From the NCBI GenBank assembly GCA_963847985.1, contig CAWKBS010000009.1, positions 62,001 through 126,000 of the forward strand: a stretch of DNA of 64,000 nucleotides. Reading direction: 5' to 3'. How positions within the stretch are numbered: position 1 is the first letter of the stretch; every line of letters starts with the position of its first letter. Positions 23,265 to 31,063 of the stretch are shown here, piece by piece. The stretch is from JAIBJN01 sp963847985. GTDB lineage: Bacteria; Actinomycetota; Thermoleophilia; Gaiellales; Gaiellaceae. The position numbers and the translations under genes are program-made. The notes beneath the pieces are model-generated. The model ran no database searches, was not told where the DNA came from, and was given only the letters and a program-made list of their open reading frames with translations.

Positions 23265-24092
23265 ATGCGCCGTCTGTCGCTCTTAGGGGTCATCGTCGCC
23301 TGCGCCGTTTCCGCCCTCGCCGGGGCGGTCCCGGCTGCCGCGGTCAACGGTGTCCAGGCGAAGATGTGGGCGGGGAGAATCGCCGCGGTCGGGCCGCGGC
23401 CCGCCGGCGGCGCCCACGAGCGCCAGGCAGGCGCGATCGTCCGGAACCGACTCAACGACCTCGGCTACGACGTGACCGTGCAACAGGTCCCGCTCCCCGA
23501 GGGCAGGAACTCGCTGAACGTCGTCGGCAGGACGCCGGGGCCGCCCCGGGTCATCCTCGTCGCCCACATGGACGGCGTGCCGGGGACGCGCGCCGCCAAC
23601 GACAACGGCTCGGGCGTCGGCCTCATGCTCATGCTGGCGCAGTACCTCGCCGCGGAGCAGGGAGTGCTGGTGGCCGCCGTCGGAGCGGAGGAGCGCCGGT
23701 ACACGGGGGCCGGCTACCACCTCGGCTCGCGCCGGCTCGCCCGCTCGCTCACGCCGACGCAGCGGCAGGGCGTGCAGCTCGCGCTCTCGCTCGACATGGT
23801 CGGCGTCGGCACGACGCTGAACATCCGCGGCCTCGAGCGCGCGCCCAACCGCTCGGCGCGCATGTTCCTCGCGGCCGCCCGCCGGCTGGGGATCAGGGCC
23901 AGCTATCTGCGGGACACGGGACAGTCCGACCACGACGAGTTCGTGAAGGTCGGCATCCCGGCAGCCTGGGTGGAGTGGCGCTGGGACCAGTGCTGGCACG
24001 AGCGGTGCGACCGGATCGAGCGCCTGAAGCCCTACCGGCTCCGCGCCGCAGGCCGCGTCGTGCGCAACGCCGCATTGAACGTCCTCCGCTGA
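23265..24092 (+). CDS. Secreted M28-family aminopeptidase-like zinc peptidase
   Basis: A 275-residue exported peptidase. A signal peptide covers residues 1-27 (LLGVIVACAVSALAGAVPAA). Zinc ligands typical of M28 are in AHMDGVPG, ANDNGSGVGL, VGAEERRY, LSLDMVG and QCWHERCD. The catalytic domain is compact, with no PA insert. It probably removes N-terminal residues from peptides outside the cell. The ATG is eight bases after TACGAT. It is divergent from bolA with overlapping promoters. Confidence 0.88.
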   Translation: MRRLSLLGVIVACAVSALAGAVPAAAVNGVQAKMWAGRIAAVGPRPAGGAHERQAGAIVRNRLNDLGYDVTVQQVPLPEGRNSLNVVGRTPGPPRVILVAHMDGVPGTRAANDNGSGVGLMLMLAQYLAAEQGVLVAAVGAEERRYTGAGYHLGSRRLARSLTPTQRQGVQLALSLDMVGVGTTLNIRGLERAPNRSARMFLAAARRLGIRASYLRDTGQSDHDEFVKVGIPAAWVEWRWDQCWHERCDRIERLKPYRLRAAGRVVRNAALNVLR

Positions 24093-24397
24093 CCGCCGAC
24101 TGAACCCCTCGCAGGCGGTACCCCGTATGGGGGACGACGTGCCCCTCGAGGTGTCGATGATTCGACTTGCCGCATGAACGACCTCGCCGCGTGTCCCCCT
24201 GAGTTCGGAACCGGCCTGCGAGACAGGCTCCAACGGGCAGACCGTGTCCGTGAGCGCCCCTCGCTCCCGTCGAGCCGTGACCTCGTCGACCTCCTCGAAG
24301 AGGACCCGGCGGAACGGTCGACGCCCGAGCTTGTCCTTGTCAGCGGCGATGTGGCACGGCGGCGGGCCGTAGGCCCGGTCGCAGTCTGAGTCGCGCG
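24093..24397. other. 305-base gap without a supported gene
   Basis: A short GC hairpin (CCCC-GTAT-GGGG, about 24121-24132) follows the peptidase stop. An open frame of 71 codons (24174-24389, plus) has no Shine-Dalgarno, no -10 box at leaderless spacing and a composition like non-coding sequence, so I do not call it. The promoter of the coiled-coil gene should lie near the right edge. Confidence 0.5.
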
Positions 24398-25105
24398 ATG
24401 TCCGGCGGGTTCACCGACAAGCTGCGCGGGTCCCTCGAGAGCTACCTGGCGCGAAGCGCAGCCGAGCTCGACGAGCGAGGATCCGACCTGGACGAGCGGG
24501 CCCGCGAGCTGGACGAACGCGGGGCCGAGCTCGAGCAGGCCGAGATCGCGCTCGAGGAGCGGGAGCGCACGCTCGAGGAGCTGGGGCCGCTCCCCGCCCG
24601 CCTGAGCCAGGCGCTCGACCGGGCCCTCGACACGCTGGCGGAGCGCGCCCGCACCGTCGAGGAGGCCACGGACGCCGCCCGCAACCGCCTGCTCGAGCTG
24701 GCCGAGGCCGAGGCCGAGCTCGCTGCGCGCGAGAAGGGCTTCACCGAGAAGAGCGACCGCATGCGCGTCGAGCAGCGGCGCCTCGCCGACCGGGAGCGCG
24801 AGCTGGCCCAGTTCCACCGCGATCTGCTCGACCCGGGCGCCCTCGACGCCGGCTGGGTCGCACAGCGCGACCGCTCCTTCGCCGAGGCCGAGACGCTGCT
24901 CGAAGAGCGCCGGCGCGAGCTGGACTCCCGCGAGCAGGAGCTGGACGAGCACCAGGTGCGCGAGCACGCCAGGCTCCACGTCGTCCGCGAGGAGCTCGAG
25001 CGCCGGGAGCACGAGCTCGACGAGCTCCGCGAGCGCCTCGACCGGCGCGAGCAGGAGCTGAACGCGTACGTCGCCCAGCTCCAGTCCGGCCTGGTGCGCA
25101 ACTAG
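24398..25105 (+). CDS. Long coiled-coil protein
   Basis: A 235-residue protein that is almost entirely heptad coiled coil from residue 18 on, built from variants of the unit ELDER, such as LDERARELDERGAELEQAE and LDSREQELDEHQVREHARL. There is no signal peptide or membrane helix. The repeated Glu/Arg pattern could give a stable parallel dimer or a filament. No known family is recognised. It might be a scaffold or a DivIVA-like structural protein, but that is only a guess. Confidence 0.75.
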   Translation: MSGGFTDKLRGSLESYLARSAAELDERGSDLDERARELDERGAELEQAEIALEERERTLEELGPLPARLSQALDRALDTLAERARTVEEATDAARNRLLELAEAEAELAAREKGFTEKSDRMRVEQRRLADRERELAQFHRDLLDPGALDAGWVAQRDRSFAEAETLLEERRRELDSREQELDEHQVREHARLHVVREELERREHELDELRERLDRREQELNAYVAQLQSGLVRN

Positions 25106-25148
25106 CAAGCGCAGCACGTTCTACCGCGCGGCGTTCTAGACTCAGCGC

Positions 25149-25562
25149 GTGCCCGCAGCGCCGCTGCCACCGGAGCTCGAGCGCTTCGTCGCCAAGCCGC
25201 GACAGGCCGTCGTTGGCACGGTTCGCGACGACGGGACGCCGGTGACGACGCCCTGCTGGTACGGGATCGACGACGTGGGCCGCGTCGTCCTCTCCATGGG
25301 CCGCGACAGCCACCGGCTCCGGCACATCCGCGCGAACCCGCGCGTCTCGCTCAGCGTCCTGGGCGACGACTGGTACTCGCACGTCTCCGTGATCGGGACC
25401 GCGGTCGAGTTCCGAAGCGACGACGACCTGGCCGACATCGACGCGCTCTCGCAGCGGTACGCCGGCGTGGACTACGACGACCGCACGTATCGCGGCGTGA
25501 CGGTCTTCGTCGAGCTCGACCGCTGGCACACCTGGGGCGACCCGGCCGCCGAGGTTGGCTAG
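25149..25562 (+). CDS. PPOX-class flavin/F420-binding oxidoreductase-like protein
   Basis: A 137-residue split beta-barrel protein of the pyridoxamine 5'-phosphate oxidase superfamily. Features are AVVGTVRDDGTPVTTPCWYG, RDSHRLRHIRANPRVSLSVL and HVSVIGTAVEF. Short actinobacterial members commonly bind F420, FMN or heme. The cofactor cannot be settled here. The GTG is six bases after TAGACT, a leaderless promoter. The last four bases overlap the stop of the convergent Vps62-like gene. Confidence 0.85.
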   Translation: MPAAPLPPELERFVAKPRQAVVGTVRDDGTPVTTPCWYGIDDVGRVVLSMGRDSHRLRHIRANPRVSLSVLGDDWYSHVSVIGTAVEFRSDDDLADIDALSQRYAGVDYDDRTYRGVTVFVELDRWHTWGDPAAEVG

Positions 25563-27118
25563 CCGCAGGGCTCGAGCCGCGAGGCTCCGCGCAGGCAGAT
25601 CGCCACGACGTCGTCGCTGTCGGGCTCCCGGTAGCGGTGCTGGAAGGACGGGCCCTTGGGCGCGCCGGAGAGGTCGCAGTAGGCGCCGGCGAGGATGCAC
25701 TGCTGCTCGCCCCAGCGGCCCGGGAACGCGTTCCAGAGCGCCGGCTCGCCCTCCGCGGTCAGCGGCAGGCGCTTGACGCACTCCACGCACTCCTCGTTGT
25801 GCGCCCACGGGACCGCGCCGTTGTGGGCCGCCTCTGGGAGCTCCCGCGTCTCCTGCTTGCAGCCGCCGAAGCACGGGCTCGGATAGGACGCATGACTGTT
25901 CCGGGCGACGAAGGCGATCGCGCGGTCACCTGCGTCGGCTATCGCGGGAAGCACGACGTCCTGCCAGGTGTCCTGGACGGCGGCGACGCGCGGGATGCCG
26001 AGCGAGCTCCAGTACGGGACAAGCGTCTCGTTCCAGTCGTAGGCGACCACGTGCTCGTGCTGCCCGTAGCGGACCTCCTCCGGGGCGAGGCTCTCGTCGC
26101 CGACGGGCTCGCAGTCGGTGCACGGGGCCAGCACGACCGTCAGCCCCTCCCAGTCGCCCGCGTGCTGTTGACAGGTGTACGGCGGCCAGCGCAGCCCAGG
26201 CCCGCAGAAGACCTTGTCGGCCACGGGCGAGGGGTTGAGCGAGTAGAACCACCAGTAGTCGACATAGACGCGCTCGTCGCCGTCCGGACGCGTCACGTGG
26301 TAGTAGACGGCGCTCGTCTCGTTCCCGCCCCGGGGCGTTCCCGGCGCCTCGTCGAGCTTGAGGTAGTCCTGGTTCGCGTCGATCAGCCTTGCGTCCTCGA
26401 CGATCGAGCAGTTGTCGTCCCCCACCGCCTTCCGGCACATCTGCACGCGGTCGTCCGCGATCGCGTCCTGGACGTCGAGCGGGTAGCGGCGCTCGCCGGA
26501 GTCGAAGAAGAGCAGCGGCCGGAACGCCTCGGCGAGGGCCTGATCCTGCTCCCCGCCCTCCGTGTCCTCGACCGGCACCGCCTGCGGCACCCGGTCGGCC
26601 GCGCCCACCGAGGGCGCGACGAAGAGGACGATGGCCAGGAGCGCGACGCCGACGACCTCCGCCTGCCAGAACACCGGGAAGCGCGGCGACTTCTTGCCGT
26701 CCTTTTCGCGGAGCCAGTACACGAACTGACAGACGGCCCACACGAGCACCGGCGCGAGGAGCAGGACGAGCCCCCAAGGGCGCGTGACGTAGGCGACCGG
26801 GATGCCGACAAGGACGAAGATCGTCGTTGCGAAGGCTCGAGGCAGCGCCCGGCCCGCGTCCTCGCCGAGGAAGAATGCCGCCGCCTGCCGGGCGATCCAG
26901 AAGATCGCGGTCGTCACGACAATCGCAAAGGCGAGGTCGCCCCAGAGGCCGGCTCCCCGCAGGAGCCAGCTCAGGCCGACGAGCAGGAAGAGCGAGACGA
27001 CGAAGAGCAGGATGGCGAGCGCCCAGCGCGCGGCCACACCGCCGCGCCCCTCGGCGACGAAGGGCCGGCGGACGCGCTCGAGGAGCTCGTCGAGCCGGGA
27101 GGGCTCCTGCGCGCTCAT
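25559..27118 (-). CDS. Membrane protein with Vps62-like domain
   Basis: A 519-residue protein. Residues 30-185 hold about five transmembrane helices (LAILLFVVSLFLLVGLSWLL, LVLLLAPVLVWAVCQFVYWL and others). The long C-terminal domain resembles Vps62/DUF946 proteins: FRPLLFFDSGERRYPLDV, VDYWWFYSLNPSP, HAGDWEGLTVVL, YGQHEHVVAYDW, RNSHASYPSP and AFPGRWGEQ. It has many cysteines, consistent with an external, disulfide-bonded domain. Function is unknown; the fold is found in fungi and bacteria. ATG 27118 follows TACCTT by seven bases. Confidence 0.8.
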   Translation of the reverse strand: MSAQEPSRLDELLERVRRPFVAEGRGGVAARWALAILLFVVSLFLLVGLSWLLRGAGLWGDLAFAIVVTTAIFWIARQAAAFFLGEDAGRALPRAFATTIFVLVGIPVAYVTRPWGLVLLLAPVLVWAVCQFVYWLREKDGKKSPRFPVFWQAEVVGVALLAIVLFVAPSVGAADRVPQAVPVEDTEGGEQDQALAEAFRPLLFFDSGERRYPLDVQDAIADDRVQMCRKAVGDDNCSIVEDARLIDANQDYLKLDEAPGTPRGGNETSAVYYHVTRPDGDERVYVDYWWFYSLNPSPVADKVFCGPGLRWPPYTCQQHAGDWEGLTVVLAPCTDCEPVGDESLAPEEVRYGQHEHVVAYDWNETLVPYWSSLGIPRVAAVQDTWQDVVLPAIADAGDRAIAFVARNSHASYPSPCFGGCKQETRELPEAAHNGAVPWAHNEECVECVKRLPLTAEGEPALWNAFPGRWGEQQCILAGAYCDLSGAPKGPSFQHRYREPDSDDVVAICLRGASRLEPCG

Positions 27119-27140
27119 CGGAGCAAAGGTACACCCACAA

Positions 27141-27177
27141 TTGACATATTCCTATATCGGTATATATGATGATCGCC
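27141..27177 (+). promoter_or_regulatory. Strong AT-rich promoter and probable ArsR operator
   Basis: TTGACA (27141-27146), an 18-base spacer and TATGAT (27165-27170) are followed by seven bases and ATG 27178, giving a leaderless message. The spacer holds the near-palindrome TATATCGGTATATA (27153-27166), a likely autoregulatory site for the ArsR-type repressor. The minus-strand -10 box of the Vps62-like gene lies about ten bases to the left. Confidence 0.65.
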
Positions 27178-27528
27178 ATGGCACGAGCAGCGACGACCGC
27201 AGACGCGTTCAACGCGGTGGCCGAGCCCCGACGGCGACAGATCCTGGACGTCCTCGCCGGCGGGGAACGCCCCGTGAACGACCTCGTCGCGCTGCTCCGG
27301 CTGACCCAGCCGCAGGTGTCCAAGCACCTGCGCGTGCTCCGAGAGGTGGGAGTGGTCGACGTGCGCGAAGACGGACGACAGCGCCTGTACCGGGTCAACG
27401 GCCATGCGCTCAAGCCCATCCACGACTGGGTCCAGTGCTACGAGCGCCTCTGGTCCGAGCGGTTCGATCAGCTCGATGTCGTGCTGGAAGAGCTCAAAGA
27501 CGAGGAAGGAGACGGCAATGGTGACTAG
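27178..27528 (+). CDS. ArsR-family transcriptional regulator
   Basis: A 116-residue winged-helix repressor. The DNA-binding region is ILDVLAGGERPVNDLVALLR, followed by LTQPQVSKHLRVLREVGVVD and the wing EDGRQRLYRVN. No metal-binding cysteine cluster is visible. It belongs to the subgroup coupled with AHSA1/SRPBCC genes, where it represses the pair. ATG 27178 is preferred to 27166 because of the leaderless spacing from TATGAT. The gene overlaps the next by 11 bases. Confidence 0.9.
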   Translation: MARAATTADAFNAVAEPRRRQILDVLAGGERPVNDLVALLRLTQPQVSKHLRVLREVGVVDVREDGRQRLYRVNGHALKPIHDWVQCYERLWSERFDQLDVVLEELKDEEGDGNGD

Positions 27529-27997
27529 CGGAACAGCAACGGTGACGCTCCCCACGGACGAGCAGATCCTGATCACGCGGGAGTTCGACGCCCCCAGGCA
27601 CCTGGTCTGGGAGGCGTGGACGAACCCGGAGCTGGTGAAGCGCTGGTGGCACGCGAACCGCGGCGACGTGACGCTCGTCGAGATCGACCTGCGCGTCGGC
27701 GGCGCCTGGCGGTACGTGATGGTGACCCCCGACGGCCTCGAGGTCGGCTTCCACGGCGAGTACCGCGAGATCGTCCCGAACGAGCGGCTCGTCTCGACGG
27801 AGGTCTACGAGGGCTTCCCCGACGGCGAGGCGCTCAACACCTTGACGTTCACCGAGGTCGACGGGCGCACGACGCTCGAGGTGCTCGTGCAGCACTCGAG
27901 CAAGGAGCACCGCGACGGCCACATCGACTCCGGCATGGAAGCGGGCATGCAAGACGCAATGGACCTGCTGGAGCAGATCGCGGTCTCGCTGCGCTGA
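27518..27997 (+). CDS. SRPBCC/AHSA1-family protein
   Basis: A 159-residue START-like fold protein. The AHSA1 signature is REFDAPRHLVWEAWTNPELVKRWW at residues 19-42 (read as two overlapping blocks), with VGGAWRYVMVTPDG and TLTFTEVDGRTTLEV later. These proteins bind hydrophobic ligands. They often pair with ArsR regulators in stress or detoxification operons. It is expressed with the upstream regulator by an 11-base overlap. The ligand is unknown. Confidence 0.88.
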   Translation: MVTSGTATVTLPTDEQILITREFDAPRHLVWEAWTNPELVKRWWHANRGDVTLVEIDLRVGGAWRYVMVTPDGLEVGFHGEYREIVPNERLVSTEVYEGFPDGEALNTLTFTEVDGRTTLEVLVQHSSKEHRDGHIDSGMEAGMQDAMDLLEQIAVSLR

Positions 27998-28008
27998 GGC
28001 ATGGGAGC

Positions 28009-28045
28009 GGTGGGATCACCGGACGCGAGGCCCGGTGATCCCACC
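28009..28045. terminator. Bidirectional terminator
   Basis: GGTGGGATCACCGG (28009-28022) and CCGGTGATCCCACC (28032-28045) make a perfect 14-bp stem with a 9-base loop between convergent genes (AHSA1-like and TAP-like hydrolase). Confidence 0.8.
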
Positions 28046-28054
28046 ATTCGAGGC

Positions 28055-29689
28055 CTAGGGCTCCTGGACGGCACCGGCCGGCGGCAGGCCGACCATGTGC
28101 GTGCTCTGCGCCAACAACTCCTCGGGCACGTCGAGGAACGGGTTGGGGTTCGCCGGGCAGACCGTGCCGACGGGCGGCAGGGCACCGTCGAGGAGGTACG
28201 CGTCGACGTATTCCTGCGTGCACAGGTTGCGCCCGTAGGCGGTGTGGCCCCAGCCGGCGTAGCTCAGCAGGCGGCTGTTCTTGAGCAGCCTGGTCGTTGC
28301 CTTCGCGCCGGCATAGTCGGTGACGCCGTCGAAGAAGTTGCCGACGACGAGGACGGGCGCCGACGTGCGCGCCGTCCACGGCCCGATGTAGCGATCCTTG
28401 TTCACCGGCCATTCGGCGCACGGACTGTTGAACCACCACCAGTAAGGGCCGAAGCGAGAGCCCGCCCGCGCGAACCGGTCGATCGCCCGGAACTCGTGGA
28501 AGCTGTCCGGGTATTCCGTGTCGGCGCACTGGTTGCCGAAGTACGCATCGAGCCCGTTGTCGTAATCGGGCTCCGGTTGCGGCGGCGACAGCGCCTGGAC
28601 GAGGCCGCGGCGCACCGCCCGCGCCTTCGCCTTCGCCGACTGGTCGCCGAGCGCGACGTCGGCGACGAAGTCGAGGAAGGCTCCGTAGCCCTCCGGGCCG
28701 CCCCAGACCTCCGGGGAGTACATCGCGCTCGTAGCGTCGGCGATCAGGAAGTCGTACGTGTAGAGGAAGCCGTCGCCGAGGTCGACCGGCTCCTCCTCGA
28801 TCGTCCGCGCGAGCGTCTCCCACCGCTTCGCCGTCCGCCGTCCGTCACCGAACGCACAGGCTGGTCCCGCCTCCTTGCAGAGGCGCAGGAACTCGTCGAA
28901 CTCCTCCTGCGTGGCGACCCGGTCGGACTCGATCTGGCGACCGCTCGACCAGAGGCGCGGGTCGAGCACGCCGTCGATGACCAGCGCGCGCACGTTCTTG
29001 GGGAAGAGGTTGGCGTACGTGTTCCCGAGGTAGCTCCCGTACGAGAACCCCAGGTAGCTCAGCTTGTCGTCGCCGACCGCCTGGCGCAGGAGGTCGAGGT
29101 CGCGAACGACGTCGGCAGTGCTCATGTGCTCGGCAATCCGCTCGCCACGGCTCAGGCAGAGGTCTGGGAGCGACGAGTACTGGTCGTAGAACGGCCGGTA
29201 CTGGTCGTTCTGGTACGGGAAGATCGGCACCGAGGAGAAGAAGGCGTTGAGCTCTTCCTCGCTCTCGAAGCAGTGCAGCGGATCCGAGTTGCCGACCCCG
29301 CGCGGATCGAAGCCGACGACGTCGAAGCGGCCGTCGAGGTTGTCGTGCAGGAACTGGCCGAAGCCGCTCAGAGCGAACCCCACGCCGGAGCCGCCGGGAC
29401 CGCCGGGGTTGATGAAAACGCTCCCGATCCGATTGGCGGTGTCGCTCGCCGGAATGCGGGCCAGCAAGATCGACGTCTTCTTTCCCCTGGGCGAGTCGTA
29501 GTCGAGCGGCACCTCGACCAGCGCACACTCCGTGCCGGGGAAATCGTCTCCGCACGGCTCCCAGTCGATCACCGGCACCTGCGGCCCACCGCCGCCGGCC
29601 GCAACAGCCGGCCCCGCCGCAATGGCGACGAGCAGAACCGCGACCGCGACGAGCAACCCGCCTCGGGTGAACATGGAGAAGACTCGCAA
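28055..29689 (-). CDS. Secreted alpha/beta hydrolase, tripeptidyl aminopeptidase (TAP-like)
   Basis: A 544-residue exported hydrolase. The signal peptide is GLLVAVAVLLVAIAAGPAVA. Catalytic features are the oxyanion region FINPGGPGGSGVG, FDVVGFDPRGVGNS, the nucleophile elbow LGFSYGSYLGNTYA and the C-terminal histidine in YAGWGHTAYGR, inside a TAP-like C-terminal domain. It resembles Streptomyces tripeptidyl aminopeptidases and mycobacterial CaeA/SlpE-type enzymes. TTG 29689 lies six bases after GGGAGG and is preferred to ATG 29674. A paralogue is at 31064. Confidence 0.9.
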   Translation of the reverse strand: MRVFSMFTRGGLLVAVAVLLVAIAAGPAVAAGGGGPQVPVIDWEPCGDDFPGTECALVEVPLDYDSPRGKKTSILLARIPASDTANRIGSVFINPGGPGGSGVGFALSGFGQFLHDNLDGRFDVVGFDPRGVGNSDPLHCFESEEELNAFFSSVPIFPYQNDQYRPFYDQYSSLPDLCLSRGERIAEHMSTADVVRDLDLLRQAVGDDKLSYLGFSYGSYLGNTYANLFPKNVRALVIDGVLDPRLWSSGRQIESDRVATQEEFDEFLRLCKEAGPACAFGDGRRTAKRWETLARTIEEEPVDLGDGFLYTYDFLIADATSAMYSPEVWGGPEGYGAFLDFVADVALGDQSAKAKARAVRRGLVQALSPPQPEPDYDNGLDAYFGNQCADTEYPDSFHEFRAIDRFARAGSRFGPYWWWFNSPCAEWPVNKDRYIGPWTARTSAPVLVVGNFFDGVTDYAGAKATTRLLKNSRLLSYAGWGHTAYGRNLCTQEYVDAYLLDGALPPVGTVCPANPNPFLDVPEELLAQSTHMVGLPPAGAVQEP

Positions 29690-29849
29690 GACGCACCTCC
29701 CGGGATTCGTCAGAGGCGCGAACCTACCGCCAAGCCACGTTCGCCACAAGTCCAGCATCGCGCGCTGCCCAACGGCGAAGCGCGGACCTGCGATGTCCGG
29801 CTTGAGACCGGGCGCTGTAAGCCGGTCATGGCGCGTAGGCTACGGAGCG

Positions 29850-29993
29850 ATGACTACGCTCGAGCTCACAGACGAGGAGCTCCGCCTCGTGCGCTCCGCG
29901 CTCACCGCCTATCTCGAGGACTTCGGGCACGACGAGGCGGACATCCTGCGGGAGCTCAAGGCGATCCTCGCCAAGCTCCCGCCGCGCGACTAG
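29850..29993 (+). CDS. Very small helical protein
   Basis: A 47-residue protein, MTTLELTDEELRLVRSALTA and two further helices ending KLPPRD. TAGGCT ends eight bases before the ATG. The amphipathic, acidic composition and high third-position GC support coding. No function is known; small LxxEE helical proteins of this kind are common in actinobacteria. Confidence 0.65.
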   Translation: MTTLELTDEELRLVRSALTAYLEDFGHDEADILRELKAILAKLPPRD

Positions 29994-30121
29994 GAACACG
30001 AAGCGCTCAGGCTCAGGGGCTTGCTGCGTCGATTGCTCGCGGCCCGGATGCCAGCGGACCCGGTGAGTTTCGTCTCGAAGACCGGTCCGTAGTGACAGTC
30101 CTGTGAACCGAGGAGGTCGAA

Positions 30122-30886
30122 ATGCTGCTCGAAGGCAAGAGCGCTGTGATCTACGGGGGCGGTGGGTCGATCGGCGGCGCGGTCGCGCGGGCCTTCGCTC
30201 GCGAAGGAGCGAGCGTCTTCCTCGCCGGTCGCACGGAGGCCAGGCTCGAGAAGGTCGCGGAGGACATTCGCGCCGCCGGCGGACAGGTGAATACGGCAGT
30301 CGTCGACGCGCTCGACGAGAAGGCGGTCGACCGCCATGCCGACGCCGTGGTCGCCGAGGCGGGAAGCCTCGACATCTCCTTCAACGTGATCACTCACCCC
30401 CACACCCACGGGGTCCCGTTCCACGAGATGCGGGCCGACGACTTCATGGCGCCCGTGGAGACGGCCGCCCGCACGACGTTCATCACCGCCAGGGCGGCTG
30501 CGCGCCACATGATTCCCCGCGGCTCGGGCGTGATCCTCGCCTTCGGCGGCCCTGGCGATCGCAGCGCCCCGCTGCGCGACTACTACCTCGGCGGGACGCA
30601 GGTCGCCTTCGACGCGATCGAGACGATGCGACGACAGCTCTCGGTGGAGCTCGGGCCACATGGCATCCGGTTCGTGACCCTGGCCAGCGGCGGCGTGCCG
30701 GAAACGTTCTCGCCGGACTTCGAGGGCGCGCCGGACATCACGAAGATGATCGAGGATCAGACGCTGCTCGGCCGAGCGGCGACGCTCGAGGACGTCGGCA
30801 ACGCTGCGGTCTTCGTAGCCTCGGACTGGGGTCGCACCCTGACTGCGACGATCGTCAACGTCAGCTGCGGCGCGCTGATCGACTAG
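30122..30886 (+). CDS. Short-chain dehydrogenase/reductase-like protein with altered active site
   Basis: A 254-residue SDR fold. The cofactor loop GGGGSIGGAVARAF is at residues 12-25, and LGPHGIRFVTLASGG and NAAVFVASDWGRTLTATIVN close the fold. The usual NNAG motif is NVIT, and the catalytic YxxxK reads YYLGGT, with the Lys replaced. Either tyrosine lacks a lysine four residues on. It may use a different mechanism or bind without catalysis. ATG has GAGGAGG nine bases upstream. It stands alone between the two hydrolase genes. Confidence 0.82.
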   Translation: MLLEGKSAVIYGGGGSIGGAVARAFAREGASVFLAGRTEARLEKVAEDIRAAGGQVNTAVVDALDEKAVDRHADAVVAEAGSLDISFNVITHPHTHGVPFHEMRADDFMAPVETAARTTFITARAAARHMIPRGSGVILAFGGPGDRSAPLRDYYLGGTQVAFDAIETMRRQLSVELGPHGIRFVTLASGGVPETFSPDFEGAPDITKMIEDQTLLGRAATLEDVGNAAVFVASDWGRTLTATIVNVSCGALID

Positions 30887-31063
30887 GCACGCCGCGCCCG
30901 GTTGGCCGCAAGGAACCTCTAAGCGATTGTCTCGGGACCTTTGCGGCTTCGCCGCCGTCGAGACACAGCATGGACATTCGTGACAAAAGGTGCTATGTGT
31001 CGCCCGTCCCAGGGAGGCCGTCCTCGGGGGCGCGCGCCTCCCGGAAGTCAGTCAGGAGGTCCC

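Noticed and set aside
24174..24389. 71-codon open frame after the M28 peptidase
   Set aside because: No ribosome site, no -10 box at the usual distance and no protein-like pattern.
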